Notes under the pieces: model-generated
What the model was told of the DNA's origin: nothing
What the model saw: the letters and a program-made list of their open reading frames with translations, nothing else
Databases searched by the model: none
Assembly (NCBI GenBank): GCA_032433765.1
Contig: JAVIAB010000051.1
Location: forward strand, 85,203,973 to 85,267,972
Source: Megaustenia siamemsis
Lineage: Eukaryota > Mollusca > Gastropoda > Stylommatophora > Ariophantidae
Direction of reading: 5' to 3'
Length of the DNA: 64,000 bases
Part shown: one piece after another, positions 1-10,732 of the stretch
Layout of the letters: the number at the start of each line of letters is the position of its first letter
Position numbering within the stretch: the first letter of the stretch is position 1
Position numbers and translations under genes: made by a program

Positions 1-158
1 ACCAAGACTAACATGGACGAGTAACATCAAAAGATGGTCAAGTCAATCTATGACAGCCTGCACCATCAAAGCAAGAAACAGAGTAGAATGACGATACATG
101 GTTGCCTACCTTCGTTGCGGAGAAGGCACACGATGATGATGATGATAATGAAATGAAT
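1..158 (+). mobile_element. 3' end of non-LTR retrotransposon (family A, GHVKRHNSLL type)
   Basis: This is the last ~50 codons and the (GAT)n tail of a LINE whose other copies lie at 2108-2960 and 36129-36540. The shared text encodes a segment starting LTWTSNIKRW, followed by a basic stretch and a GATGATGATGAT tail. It is cut by the window edge and contains no catalytic domain. At about 155 it abuts a different LINE family, so it was probably a target or neighbour of that insertion. Confidence 0.75.
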
Positions 159-692
159 TGAAATATCTGGGAACAATGTTAACCTCAGATTGTAGATGTA
201 TATCAGAGATGAGATGTAGAATAGCTCAGGCAAATACAGCTTTCAGAAAAAAATGAGGAAGATACTATGCAATCCAATTTTGTCAATTGTAACAAGAAAA
301 AGAATTCACGTACTATAGGACAACAGACAAGAAAATCGCTGGAGGCTGTAGAAATGTGGTTTTACAGAAGAAAGTTGAGAATACCATGGACAGCTAAGAA
401 GAGCAATGAAAACGTTCTGAAAGAGGCGAAAACAAAAAGAGAGCTAATATTCAATATTAAAAAGAAACAATCATCATTTGTTGGCCATGTAATGAGAAGA
501 GAACAGCTGGAATATATAGTAACAACTGGGAAAATTGAGGGACGAAGAGATAGAGGGAAGGAAAGTAAAAATATACCAGACAGCATAAGGGAATGGCTTA
601 GCAGAAGGTCAACAACAGAAATGATAAATAACTGTCGAGATATATTGTTGTGGAGAGACATGATCACCTACGCCAGCAGGCATGGTACTTGA
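159..692 (+). mobile_element. Fragment of non-LTR retrotransposon (family B, RREQLEYIVTTGKIEG type)
   Basis: This is the C-terminal part of a LINE reverse transcriptase. A frame-broken piece at 159-330 reads like YLGTMLTSD, and an open stretch at 267-692 contains MWFYRR, WTAKKSNENVLKEA, FVGHVMRRE and VTTGKIEGRRDRG. These are the thumb/C-terminal motifs of RTE-like molluscan LINEs. It ends with WRDMITYASRHGT and a GAT-rich tail at 690-705. It is 5'-truncated with at least one frameshift, so it is inactive. Closer copies lie at 17349-18326 and 59440-60165. Confidence 0.8.
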
Positions 693-873
693 TGATGATG
701 TAGGTAGTGCAAACATGAATCGATCAATCTTATTGATGTTAAGACTTTCTATTTTCGTTCTGTATAATCATTATAGTTCTTCCACTGGTGAAGCCCACAT
801 TTATTTTAAACATTTTCGGCAGGTGTTGTTAAACTGCAGTTTGGTCTCGCTGTGTTTACTTTCTTTGCTCTAA

Positions 874-916
<43 letters not shown>

Positions 917-1319
917 AGATTCTTCTGTTAAATTCATAGGCATAACCACTTACTCAAGTATATTCTTTAGTGACATTAAAATAGCAATTATTTCAATGAT
1001 TTCTTGTGTTGACATGTTTACTTTTGCCAGTTCAGATATCTTGGCATTGAGTTATAAGCACGTTAGAATTAAAGAACCACATCTCTGCCAATCCATCTTC
1101 AAAGAAGTTCTTATAGTTGTGGGAGCACTTGTTTGAGTTGTGAGAGTGTGCTTTCAAAGCTGGAAACATTTGTCAATAGGAAGGAGGGGAGTCTCGTTTT
1201 ATTGTGGACATACAAGTTTTTCTATTTCTATTTCAACAAGATCGCACAATTCTTTCAACTCTTCTCACTGTGTCAACATGGGAATAGTTAATTCTATTAG
1301 TGCTGTGCTGTCTACACCA
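693..1319. other. Non-coding stretch with (TC)n microsatellite
   Basis: No gene is recognised. A (TC)n run lies at about 877-915. The small ORFs crossing it are low-complexity or random. The stretch is presumably part of the upstream intron of the Rnd-type gene. Confidence 0.5.
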
Positions 1320-1562
1320 ACATTCAAGCAATCTGCAACATGTTGACAACACCGTGGAGAGTGTGAACAAAGCATCAACATTCAAGCAATTTGCAACATG
1401 TTGACAACACCGTGGAGAGTGTGAACAAAGCATCAACATTCAAGCAATTTGCAACATGTTGACACCACCGTGGAGAGTGTGAACAAAGCATCAACATTCA
1501 AGCAATCTGCAACATGTTGACAACACCGTGGAGAGTGTGAACAAAGCATCAACATTCAATAA
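1320..1562. repeat. 58-bp minisatellite, ~4 copies
   Basis: The unit starts CATTCAAGCAATCTGCAACA and recurs at 1321, 1379, 1437 and 1495, with a partial fifth copy at 1553. The copies differ by only a few substitutions (CTGC/TTGC, ACAACACC/ACACCACC), so the array is young or homogenised. Short ORFs reading through it are artefacts. Confidence 0.9.
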
Positions 1563-2100
1563 TTTGTTCATTTATTCCTTTCTTGAAAGATGAAAAAAAA
1601 AGGTTCCCACAAGTTCTTGCAAATCCTCAAATATTAACATTCATGTTGCTCCAGAAAACAGAATGCACTTTGTTGCTACCTCGTGTTTTTCTAGTGCAGT
1701 TGAGATGCAATATTATACTGTCTCTGCAGTTTCAATGACACATATTTTTATTTATAGTAAATTTACTATAACTTCCTCATTTTTATCTAAATACTGACAC
1801 AATTAACGAGAGTAGTTTCAATGTTTCATGCAGACCAATGTTTCAAGAAACCGGAAAAAATAATGATTGATAATGGAATGATGTTTCCTGATCGAAACCA
1901 AACATACCAGACCGATCATGTACTTCGGACGATGGTGAACCTATGTGTCATATAGGCTCTTTTATCATGCTCTGGGGTCGACTGCATGAAATTACATTAA
2001 CCACCGTCGTAACTTCTTTGTACAATCATTAATCGCCACAATAGAAATCACGACAACAACGTCAAGGTGGATTCCAATGGAAAACCCTCGTTGGTAGGGG
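1563..2100. other. Non-coding, nothing recognised
   Basis: AT-rich unique-looking sequence. No coding frame, RNA gene or repeat is recognised. Confidence 0.4.
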
Positions 2101-2107
2101 ACTTCAT

Positions 2108-2965
2108 GTGCTACAGGTGATAGAGATCCGGGTGATATTTGTCTTAACAGGAAAAAATACAGATACAAATATATATACTGTTCTACTAGCAGAAAATCCT
2201 AAAGACCTACAACAACTGCTTAATGTAATAAACATAACAAGCAAAAAATATGGACTAGATGTGAATATCAAAAAGACTAAAATTATGATCATAAACAAAG
2301 ACAATTATCAAGACCTACAATTAAATATCACAGTTGAGGGAATACATCTGGAGACAGTCCAGAGCTACAACTACCTGGGACATACTATAACCAATGATGG
2401 AAAATGTAAAATTGAAATGAACAAAAGAATAGGTATGGCAAAAAGTAATTTTAATGCCATGAAAATTATACTAACAACAAAACAAATATCAATAGGGGTG
2501 AAACTAAGAATGACAAAATGTTACATCTTCTCAGTATTCCTGTATGGTGCAGAAACATGGACATTAAACAAGAAAACAGAACAGAAAGTTGAAGCCTTTG
2601 AAATGTGAATTTATAGAAGAATAGGTAGAATTGGATGGAAACAAAAGATAACAAATGATGAAGTTTTAAAACAACTGAAAATAAAAAGAGAACTACTAAA
2701 TGCAATTAAGACAAGACAAATGAAATTTTTGGGGCATGTTAAACGACACAACAGCCTACTAAAAGTAATATTGGAAGGGAAAATAAAAGGTAAAAGAGGC
2801 AGAGGCAGACCAAGACTAACATGGACGAGTAACATCAAAAGATGGACAAGCCAATCTATGACAGCCTGCACCATCAAAGCAAGAAACAAAGTAGAATGGC
2901 GATCAAATGGTAGCCAACCTTCGTTGCAAATAAGGCACTCGATGATGATGACACATATATACAGA
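2108..2965 (+). mobile_element. Non-LTR retrotransposon fragment, RT C-terminal half (family A)
   Basis: A 166-codon open frame at 2108-2608 carries the end of the RT palm and thumb: KKYGLDVNIKKTKIM, YNYLGHTITNDGK and LYGAETWTLNKKTEQK. After a TGA at 2606-2608 the same frame continues to about 2965 with WKQKITNDEVLK, FLGHVKRHNSLLKVILEG and GKRGRGRPRLTW. The active-site FADD/YADD region is missing, so it is 5'-truncated. The single nonsense codon inside an otherwise clean frame suggests moderate age. It ends in a GATGATGATG tail and is followed directly by a tRNA-derived SINE head. Confidence 0.8.
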
Positions 2966-2971
2966 TAGTGT

Positions 2972-3060
2972 TCCCTAGCGTTTTGGTTTTTCGTGGCAAG
3001 GCGCTGTGCCACTGAGTACGGGTTCGATCCTGCTTTGGTCCATATTTTTTTCTGTTCTTT
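2972..3060 (+). mobile_element. tRNA-derived SINE head (family SINE-2)
   Basis: This segment matches, with changes, the reverse complement of 30420-30482, sharing GGCAAGGCGCTG.GCCA and the B-box-like GGTTCGATCC. The GGTTCGATCC box at about 3022-3031 and the upstream AGTGTTCCC segment fit a degenerate Pol III type 2 promoter. It is short and decayed. It is not a functional tRNA because no acceptor stem can be formed. Confidence 0.55.
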
Positions 3061-3149
3061 ATTTGTCAATTTTTCCGAGTGCTGTAAACATTCCTCTTCC
3101 TCTGAATTGATTCGCTACAGGTGATACACGATCGTCATCCAGCTATTGT

Positions 3150-3310
3150 AAGCAAAATAAAGATAAAACAGACTCTAAAGATAGGTACTTGGAATGTGAG
3201 AACACTCATGCAGAACGGTAAACTGGAAAACATCATACAAGAAATTAAAAGAATGGGTTTACATTTACTGGGACTTTGCAAAATGAGATACACCGGATCA
3301 GGGGAGATAT
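3150..3310 (+). mobile_element. N-terminus of LINE APE-type endonuclease
   Basis: The frame 3121-3312 encodes LKIGTWNVRTLMQNGKLENI and then MGLHLLGLCKMRYTGSGE. This is the first strand/helix of an apurinic-type endonuclease of non-LTR retrotransposons (GTWNVRTL motif; the E of the usual L.ETRW motif is changed to K here). It stops abruptly where the pentanucleotide satellite begins, and no downstream endonuclease sequence is visible after the satellite. Confidence 0.7.
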
Positions 3311-3930
3311 AATATAATACAATACAATACAATACAATACAATACAATACAATACAATATAATATAATATAATATAATACAATACAATACAATACAATAC
3401 AATACAATACAATACAATACAATACAATACAATACAATACAATACAATACAATACAATACAATATAATATAATATAATATAATATAATATAATATAATAT
3501 AATATAATATAATATAATATAATATAATATAACGTAATGTAATGTAAAGTTATAATATAATATAATATAATATAATATAATATAATATAATATAATATAA
3601 TATAATATAATATAATATAATATAATATAATATAATATAATATAATATAATATAATATAATATAATATATAATATAATATAATATAATATAATATAATAT
3701 AATATAATATAATATAATATAATATAATATAATATAATATAATATAATGTAATGTAATGTAATGTAATGTAATGTAATGTGATGTGATGTGATGTGATGT
3801 GATGTGATGTGATGTGATGTGATGTGACGTGACGTGACGTGGCATGACATGGCATGACATGGCATGGCATGGCATGGTATGGCATGGTATGGCATGGTAT
3901 GGTATGGTATGGTATAGTGTAATGTAATGT
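3311..3930. repeat. Pentanucleotide satellite with progressive variant blocks
   Basis: This is ~620 bp of 5-bp units. Going left to right the dominant unit changes in blocks: AATAT/AATAC, then AATAC, AATAT, AATGT, GATGT, GACGT, then GGCAT/GACAT, GGCAT and GGTAT. One unit near 3668 has an indel that shifts the phase. The 5-bp period leaves ORFs of up to 272 codons open on the minus strand with YIILYY-like repeats. These are not genes. Confidence 0.95.
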
Positions 3931-5621
3931 AACATAATAAATATAATATACATCGTCTGTAGTTGTTGTATTGCTTGTTCTTGTAGTCACTTCCCATTTA
4001 GATGTAGTATCATTAAACAGCACATAAATGGGCGCTGTTCGGGTAAAAAATGTTTTAGTTCTTGCATATCTTTTATGCAGTTTCTCCATCTCTGCCTTGG
4101 TCTCCCTCTTGCTCACAGTCCTGATGTTTTGAGGCAGAAAACTGTTGGTGCTGTTTAATCTGGTTTCATTCTTACCAACTGTCCGAATAGTTTCATTTCT
4201 TGTTTGTGCAGTAGAATGCGATTATATCGAGATCGTCGGGACCATCAAAATATTGCTGTTATAACCGCATTTAGTTATATGCTATTTATGTTTTAAAATA
4301 GGGGAATGCACTCTGTAAACAAAGAAAGAGCTCTCAAACATGTTAAATGTTGAGCTGAACAATTGTCCACAAAAAGTACGATACTGTTCCCCTGCAACAA
4401 TAATTGTCTGTAGGGTTGCACACCCATTGTTCAAATATTGATCCTGTCATCTATGATATTTTGTTAAACTAATGCTCTGTCTGTAGTGTTCTTATATTTT
4501 AAAACAACGTTGCTTCTCAAGTTTTCTTGTTGCGTGCAGGAGCAGCTTGTCACCATTCAAGTTGGCTCCGATTAAAATATAAATATTGTTTTTTGTTTCT
4601 TTTTATATTTTGAAACCACTCCACGTTTTCTTTTTTTTTTCAGCGAGTGTGTAGTTTGGGACACACTTGAAACCCTGCCCACATTGTAAATATTGTTTGG
4701 TTCTAATTGCTTTGGAATTGCCTGTGGTTCACTTTGCTTCTCTTTATCAGTTTATTTTTTTTTTAAACTGACCCAGCCTCATTGTAGATTTTCATTGCAA
4801 TTCAAAGTCACACCTTGAAAGGGTTCACCCAGCCCATACTTGGGTTGAGATTGATATGACCTAGACTCTCAGCCAGCCCATACTTGGGTTGAGATTGATA
4901 TGACCTAGACTCTCAGCCAGCCCTTTTCAGTAAGGATTGGTCCTGAATTCGGGATATTCTTTATCCTAGCATGCTGGAACCATGTATGCAAAACGCAGTC
5001 AATGTCGTCGTATTCGGCTTCCTAATTTCCTTTCTATTGTGCCCAAAACGATCACTTGTAAACGCCGAGATTGTTTCTGTCCTTCAAGATTGTATGTTGT
5101 ATGCTTGAAGGAATAGCATGTTCCCTCATATTCCCGCTTTTGATTTTAACATTTTTGTTCACTTTCTTTATCATTTATCGACAACACTTTCACTTAAAGT
5201 GATATGAACTTGTATTTCGTGCCAGTACTGGAAGCCATCGCAATAACAGATTTAATGACCTGAGAAAATTACACGCTAAGTTGTTTTTTTTTTTCACATA
5301 CACACAAAATTCGCGAAATGCATTATATCCGATTTTCAGACTTGACAAGTGCGTTATAATAGAATTGTTAAAATATAAAATAAAGAAGAAACAATTCAGA
5401 GATTTTTTTATAATATACCAGGACTCTCGTTATATTCTTTCTTGTTATAAATAGATTCTACTATTTCCAGGCAATAATGTAAATGTCACAGGGATAGAAG
5501 AAACATCAATTTAGTTTTTGTGCAAGAAATAAATTCATCTGAAATGCGGCATCAGAAGTGCATTGAACTTCGTAGCATTATGCTTTTTGCTCCAGTCTCA
5601 CTCTGTTGTCTTCTTTTGTAG
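3931..5621. other. Intronic/upstream sequence with a 44-bp tandem duplication
   Basis: No exon is recognised before 5622. A 44-bp unit starting AGCCCATACTTGGGTTGAGA occurs at 4831 and 4875, with the beginning of a third copy near 4919. A polypyrimidine tract ending in CAG near 4643 looks like a splice acceptor but leads into no recognisable GTPase exon. Confidence 0.45.
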
Positions 5622-5753
5622 TGGTATCCTGAAGTGAAGGAACAATGTCCCAGCGTGTCTGTGATGCTCGTTGGCTGCAAGTCAGACATGCGCAGTGAGA
5701 TCAAAGCAGCGCCAGTAGATCCAACCAAGCGTGTATGTGCCACCTATGAACAG
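5622..5753 (+). CDS. Rnd-type Rho-family GTPase, internal exon (G4 motif)
   Basis: This 44-codon exon is flanked by TTTTGTAG and GTAAAAT. It begins WYPEVKEQCPSVSVML and contains VGCKSDMR. The GCKSD form of the G4 guanine-specificity motif is characteristic of the Rnd subgroup (Rnd1/2/3); classical Rho proteins have VGNK or VGTK. It ends ATYEQ, matching the region before helix alpha-4, and splices in phase 0 to the exon at 10733. The G1-G3 exons are not in the window, so the GTPase-deficiency residues typical of Rnd proteins cannot be checked. Known Rnd proteins are constitutively GTP-bound, membrane-anchored antagonists of RhoA signalling. That role is assigned by family and is not shown here. 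Confidence 0.85.
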
Positions 5754-5764
5754 GTAAAATATTG

Positions 5765-6609
5765 TCCTCTTCTTCTTTCCTTCCTCATATGCCTTTCAGC
5801 GTCGAGTAGAGATATATTGTGTGGTCTTTTGCTCTTCTGTTCATCTCTGCTGCTGCTAAGTTTCCTAGTGTTTCTAAAATTCCGTCAATCCATCTTGTTC
5901 GTGGTCGGCCGTTGGGTCTGGTGTTCTCGCATTGTTTATTGAAGGCTCGTTGTGTTGTGTTTTGATCTTTCTGCTTTGTCACGCGGCCAAACCATTTTAT
6001 CTGCTGTTTCTTTAAAAATACTATGGCAGGGGTTATTCCTATCATTTTTCTCAGTTCTTTATTTCTGGTCTTATCTCTCAGACTGTTTCCTGTCATTTGT
6101 CTAACACATTTCATCTCAGTAGATGTTATTTTTCTTAATGTTCTTGCATCTAGGGTCCAGGTCTGGCATTGGTAGCATAACGTTGGGGTGAATATTGTAT
6201 TGTAGAGTGCCTGTTTTGCCTCTAGAGTTATTTCCTTGTTGGACAATAGTGGTGATGGCTGCCCAATGAATCATTAAAGCTTTGTTTCACATTGAGTCTA
6301 TTTCTGCTGTTTCTGAATTGTCATGTGTCACTAGAATTCCTAGGCATTTAAATTCCTCTACTTGTTTTAGTTGTCTGCTGTCTATGTTGATGTCTATTTA
6401 TGTTGATGTTCCGTTTCTCTTTTGTAGTATTCATGACTTCTGTTTTGTTGATTTTCATGTTGTAATTTGTGCCTGTGCTTTTGAATCTACTTATGTGTTC
6501 TTGTATGTCTTCTATTTTTCCATGTAATAGTGCTTGATCGCCTGCAAATAGATGCACGCTGCTCTCTTGGATATCTTGAATATATAGTCCATGTATGTAA
6601 TAAACAGTG

Positions 6610-6649
<40 letters not shown>

Positions 6650-7260
6650 GTACACACCCCTTTCCTACACCTGATCTAACTTCGAAGTGGTTTGTGTAGC
6701 CTGCTGCTGTTCTGACTGTGCAGCTGCTGTTGATTTAGAGACTTTTAATTTGGTTGGTTAGATGTTGACTTACTCCGTATGTTGTTATTATTTCCCACAG
6801 TTGTTCTCTGATTACACAGTCCAATGCCTTTTTCTGGTCAATGAAAGCTATGTACACATTTTGATTGTGTTATGTCGTTTTTTTCTGCAAGCTATTTTAA
6901 TGTGAATAGAACATCCTCTGTTTTTGTTCGGAATCCCATTTGAGAATCACTTAACTGTTGTTCTAATATTGGTCTCAACCTTTTTTTTACACAATGTTGG
7001 CGTATAACTTTGTTATATGACTGAGAAGCGATATATCACTATATTGATTGCAGTCGCTCTTGCCACCTTTATTTGTCCATATTGGTACGATGATTGCCTG
7101 TTCACAGTCTTCTGGTGAACTTCCGGTATATGGTGGATAGGTGGCAGGAACCATTGAAAGCTATGCATGAAAAGTGTTCCTTGTTGCAGTTTCCTCATAT
7201 TCCAAGTCCGGCTTGTTGCAGGAGCTACTGAGTTAAGTATTCTGTGCACACCATGAGCTG
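5765..7260 (-). mobile_element. Antisense non-LTR retrotransposon fragment (family G, FGRVTKQKD type)
   Basis: Read on the minus strand from about 7260 down, this shows decayed RT pieces. They include an SLLSHI-like RT motif near 7015-7060, QKKALDCVIREQLWEII near 6810-6850, and a degraded FAGD active-site region near 6535-6560. The C-terminal frame at 5785-6246 carries LYNTIFTPTLCYQCQTWTLD, EMKCVRQMTGNSLRDK, IKWFGRVTKQKD and RPRTRWIDGI. A (GA)n run at 6611-6648 interrupts the reading. There are several frameshifts and stops. Shorter sense-strand relatives lie at 39030-39330 and 53920-54500. Confidence 0.75.
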
Positions 7261-7605
7261 TGTGTCTCATCCGTTTTGATCATGTTTCGAGATTCCGATT
7301 GTTTACGATGAATTTATGATATCATATGACAGGGAACAGTTGGCTGTGTTCACATTCTGCGCGGTTTCGCCTTATGTCTTTTGACGTGTGCTGAGGCTGC
7401 TACGATGGGACTACAGTTACTTTTCTTTGTTTCGGAGATGAGATATTAATTCGAATGATTGCGCTGGCACGGGCGGTTGAGCAATTATGGATTTTAATTC
7501 GTTTGCAGTGATACCGAGCCTTCCATAACCAAATAAACAAATCACAGTCTTCTGGTGGCTTTTTCTTGTTGCCATGCTGCATTGAATATTCTGTGCTCAG
7601 TCGCT
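7261..7605. other. Non-coding intron sequence
   Basis: The CAGTCTTCTGGTG phrase at about 7548 repeats one at about 7106 inside the LINE, and both are followed by similar ATTCTGTGC text. This suggests a partial duplication of the LINE next to the 32-bp array. No gene is seen. Confidence 0.45.
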
Positions 7606-8229
7606 GTGCTAATATCAAGTCGACACTATAGTACACTGTGCTAATATCAAGTCGACACTGTAGTACACTGTGCTAATATCAAGTCGACACTATAGTACAC
7701 TGTGCTAATATCAAGTCGACACTATAGTACACTGTGCTAATATCAAGTCGACACTATAGTACACTGTGCTAATACCAAGTCGACACTGTAGTACACTGTG
7801 CTAATATCAAGTCGACACTATAGTACACTGTGCTAATACCAAGTCGACACTATAGTACACTGTGCTAATATCAAGTCGACACTATAGTACACTGTGCTAA
7901 TATCAAGTCGACACTATAGTACACTGTGCTAATATCAAGTCGACACTATAGTACACTGTGCTAATACCAAGTCGACACTGCAGTACACTGTGCTAATATC
8001 AGGTCGACACTGCAGTACACTGTGCTAATACCAAGTCGACACTGCAGTACACTGTGCTAATACCAAGTCGACACTGCAGTACACTGTGCTAATACCAAGT
8101 CGACACTGCAGTACACTGTGCTAATACCAAGTCGACACTGCAGTACACTGTGCTAATACCAAGTCGACACTGCAGTACACTGTGCTAATACCAAGTCGAC
8201 ACTGTAGTACACTGTGCAAATATCAGGTC
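7606..8229. repeat. 32-bp minisatellite, ~19.5 copies
   Basis: The unit begins TGTGCTAATATCAAGTCGAC and the next copy starts exactly 32 bp on (GTCGAC sites at 7619, 7651, 7683 and so on). Left-hand copies mostly carry ACTATAG and TATC. Right-hand copies (from about 7970) mostly carry ACTGCAG and TACC. Variants are therefore clustered by position, as in minisatellites that grow by local duplication. No spacers are present. Confidence 0.95.
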
Positions 8230-8231
8230 GA

Positions 8232-8879
8232 TTATACTGGCAATTCCCTCAGTGTCCAGCGACTGGCGACTCCAGTTCTATGTTGGTTGATAAGTCTTCT
8301 TACACGGCCACCAAGTTTCTCATTTCTGGCTGTGCCCATCTTAACTCCCATTTCCATCATCCGAAGAAGTGACGTGGATCTGTGTTTGTAGAAGTCCCGT
8401 GCTCTTCCCACATCTCGGAGTGCATTGATGACGTCCGCCCGATCCATCGGTTGCCCGACCTCAACGACAGCGCAGCTAGCCAACCTGCCCGCTACTTCAT
8501 TTCCCCGTACTCCCGCATGTCCAGGGACATAGACAAAGGTGACCTTACGTATTTTGGATTTCTGCAACGACTCTACCCATTGCATGCGTATAGAGCCCGC
8601 CTCCACTTTTTTTTTTATCATGCTCATCGAATCACTCAGTATACATGCGTGGGTGTAGTCTTGTGACTCTAACCATTTGAATGCCTTGGTCACTGCCATC
8701 ACCTCCATTGCCATGCTACTCGTGGTCATGGCGTATGCACCACTCTCTTCTTTGGCTATTCTGCCTGCCGAGCGTGCTGTAAATGCCCATGCACTTCTTT
8801 CGTGTCGTCTTACAGATCCGTCGGTATAGATGACTGCATCTTTCTCATCGGGCTCGTTGTGTTGTGCTTCTCTGATCAA
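8232..8879 (-). pseudogene. RNase H domain fragment of a retrotransposon
   Basis: This 215-codon open frame on the minus strand has the RNase HI fold signature. D lies in IYTDGSVRRHE, E in SMAMEVMAVTKAF, D in CILSDSMSMI and the late HxG/D region in VYVPGHAGVRGNEVAGRLA. A C-terminal tail typical of retroelement RNase H proteins (HRTGVASRWTLREL) follows. No RT is attached, so this is a detached 3' piece of an element. A decayed relative lies in sense orientation at 57180-57745 inside the kinase gene. The frame is intact, but there is no evidence that it is expressed as a host gene. Confidence 0.7.
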
Positions 8880-8924
8880 CGATTATATATATATATGTAT
8901 ATAATTACTTCTTAACATGGAGAA

Positions 8925-9345
8925 TAACAAAATTGACAATCATGAAGATACAGACTTTCATTAATGGATTCTTACGCAGAATAAAAGGATGGAAATGGCA
9001 GGACAAAATCACTAACATAGAATTATGGAAATGTACCAGTCAAAAACCAGTGGATAAAGAGATACAGCGAAGACGATGGCGCTGGATAGAACACACACTG
9101 CGGAAGACAACTGAGAGTATTACACAACAGGCCCTTTTTCGAATCCCCAGGGGAAAAGACAAAGAGAAAGACCAAGAAATTTTTGGAGAAGACAAAGACA
9201 GACAGAAGCAGAGATGAAGATGATGGGGAAGACATGGAATGCTCTTAAAATAATGGCAGGAAACAGAACGACTTGGAAAATGTGTGTTGAAGACCTATAG
9301 GCACATGGGACAAGAATCCACCGGGAGCTGAATGGTAGAAGACGA
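8925..9345 (+). mobile_element. 3' fragment of CR1/RTE-like non-LTR retrotransposon (family F)
   Basis: The frame 8933-9217 contains FLRRIKGWKWQDKITNIELW, IQRRRWRWIEHTLRK and ITQQALFRIP. This is the conserved C-terminal block (normally KRRKWRWIGHTLRK) of molluscan and cnidarian LINEs. After 9217 the reading shifts frame and fades out by about 9345. It is preceded by a (TA)n run at 8884-8902. Only this block survives, so it is non-functional. Confidence 0.7.
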
Positions 9346-9657
9346 TTAATTACTTCTTAGTATTATTGCAGATAACTTCAGCAGTACTTTATTTATTTTA
9401 TTCCTTTCAGTATCTCAATTCCTGTATTTGGACAATACTCTGTGGATCTTTTCCACATTATTTATTACCAATAGTTCTTTGTTACTGAGCAATTATTGGT
9501 GTTCTTTATTCCTCCCACTTGTGGTCTCGATGGAGTTACAAACTTAGTTCCTACTCATTTGGAAACCTCGCTTTGAAACTTGTTGCTGTGGTAGTTTATC
9601 TGATGTCACTCCAATATATTCAGGGGTTGCCTCAGACCATGTGCCATTCTCCTCATT
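9346..9657. other. Non-coding intron sequence
   Basis: AT-rich sequence between a LINE fragment and the 42-bp array. Nothing is recognised. Confidence 0.4.
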
Positions 9658-10509
9658 TTTGTGTATGCCTTGTTTGGTATGGCATCAGTAGACATTGTAT
9701 TTGTGTATGCCTTGTTTGGTATGGCATCAGTAGACATTGTATTTGTGTGTGCCTTGTTTGGTATGGCATCAGTAGACATTGTATTTGTGATATGCCTTGT
9801 TTGGTATGGCATTAGTAGACATTGTATTTGTGTATGCCTTGTTTGGTATGGCATCAGTAGACATTGTATTTGTGTATGCCTTGTTTGGTATGGCATCAGT
9901 AGACATTGTATTTGTGTATGCCTTGTTTGGTGTGGCATCAGTAGACATTGTATTTGTGTATGCCTTGTTTGGTATGGCATCAGTAGACATTGTATTTGTG
10001 TGTGCCTTGTTTGGTATGGCATCAGTAGACATTGTATTTGTGATATGCCTTGTTTGGTATGGCATTAGTAGACATTGTATTTGTGTATGCCTTGTTTGGT
10101 ATGGCATCAGTAGACATTGTATTTGTGTATGCCTTGTTTGGTATGGCATCAGTAGACATTGTATTTGTGTATGCCTTGTTTGGTATGGCATCAATAGACA
10201 TTGTATTTGTGTGTGCCTTGTTTGGTATGGTATCAGTAGACATTGTATTTGTGTGTGCCTTGTTTGGTATGGCATCAGTAGACATTGTATTTGTGTGTGC
10301 CTTGTTTGGTATGGCATCAGTAGACATTGTATTTGTGTGTGCCTTGTTTGGTATGGCATCAGTAGACATTGTATTTGTGTGTGCCTTGTTTGGTATGGCA
10401 TCAGTAGACATTGTATTTGTGTGTGCCTTGTTTGGTATGGCATCAGTAGACATTGTATTTGTGTGTGCCTTGTTTGGTATGGCATCAGTAGACATTGTAT
10501 TTGTGTGTA
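9658..10509. repeat. 42-bp minisatellite, ~20 copies, open in both directions
   Basis: The unit begins TGCCTTGTTTGGTATGGCAT and continues AGTAGACATTGTATTTG. Because 42 is divisible by 3, a 14-residue repeat stays open for up to 279 codons, reading CLVWYGISRHCIC on the plus strand and MPYQTRHTQIQCL on the minus strand. Two copies (starting about 9788 and 10041) carry an extra base (GATATGCC) and a CATTAG change. They lie 253 bp apart and indicate a ~6-unit higher-order duplication. It sits inside the Rnd-type intron. Confidence 0.95.
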
Positions 10510-10732
10510 ATTAAAAGTGAATTCTATGCCAACTCTTTCTATAATAACCTTGTTTCTGAACCTCCTCTGGTCACTCTCTCCAGCCTTTCTCAAAAACCTA
10601 ATGTCCATGGTGACTAACTAACCTTCCTGTCTGACTTCTGAGTGACCATATACTATTTGACAACATTTTTTTTTTAAACTACACAACGTTCACTGTAATT
10701 GATGTGCATATCTTTGCTCTACTCACATCCAG

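Larger units (their letters stand above)
5754..10732 (+). other. Intron of the Rnd-type gene
   Basis: This 4,979-bp GT-AG intron (GTAAAAT ... CATCCAG) is filled mainly by an antisense LINE, a 32-bp minisatellite, an antisense RNase H fragment, a sense LINE fragment and a 42-bp minisatellite, each listed separately. Phase 0 on both sides supports the exon pairing. Confidence 0.8.

Noticed and set aside
852..1136. 94-codon ORF across the (TC)n run
   Set aside because: Low-complexity SLSLSL core and no family resemblance. Likely random.
3135..4116. Long minus-strand ORFs (up to 272 codons) of Tyr/Ile/Leu/His repeats
   Set aside because: They are translations of a 5-bp satellite, open because the unit lacks stops in those frames. 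Not genes.
4630..4700. Possible upstream exon of the Rnd-type gene after a polypyrimidine tract and CAG
   Set aside because: The following sequence has no Rho-family similarity in any frame.
7606..8229. CRISPR-like direct repeats of 32 bp
   Set aside because: Units are contiguous with no spacers, and the genome is eukaryotic. It is a minisatellite.
9606..10608. Repeat-protein-like ORFs on both strands (CLVWYGISRHCIC / MPYQTRHTQIQCL)
   Set aside because: The 42-bp period keeps frames open on both strands at once. There is no start context and no flanking coding sequence.
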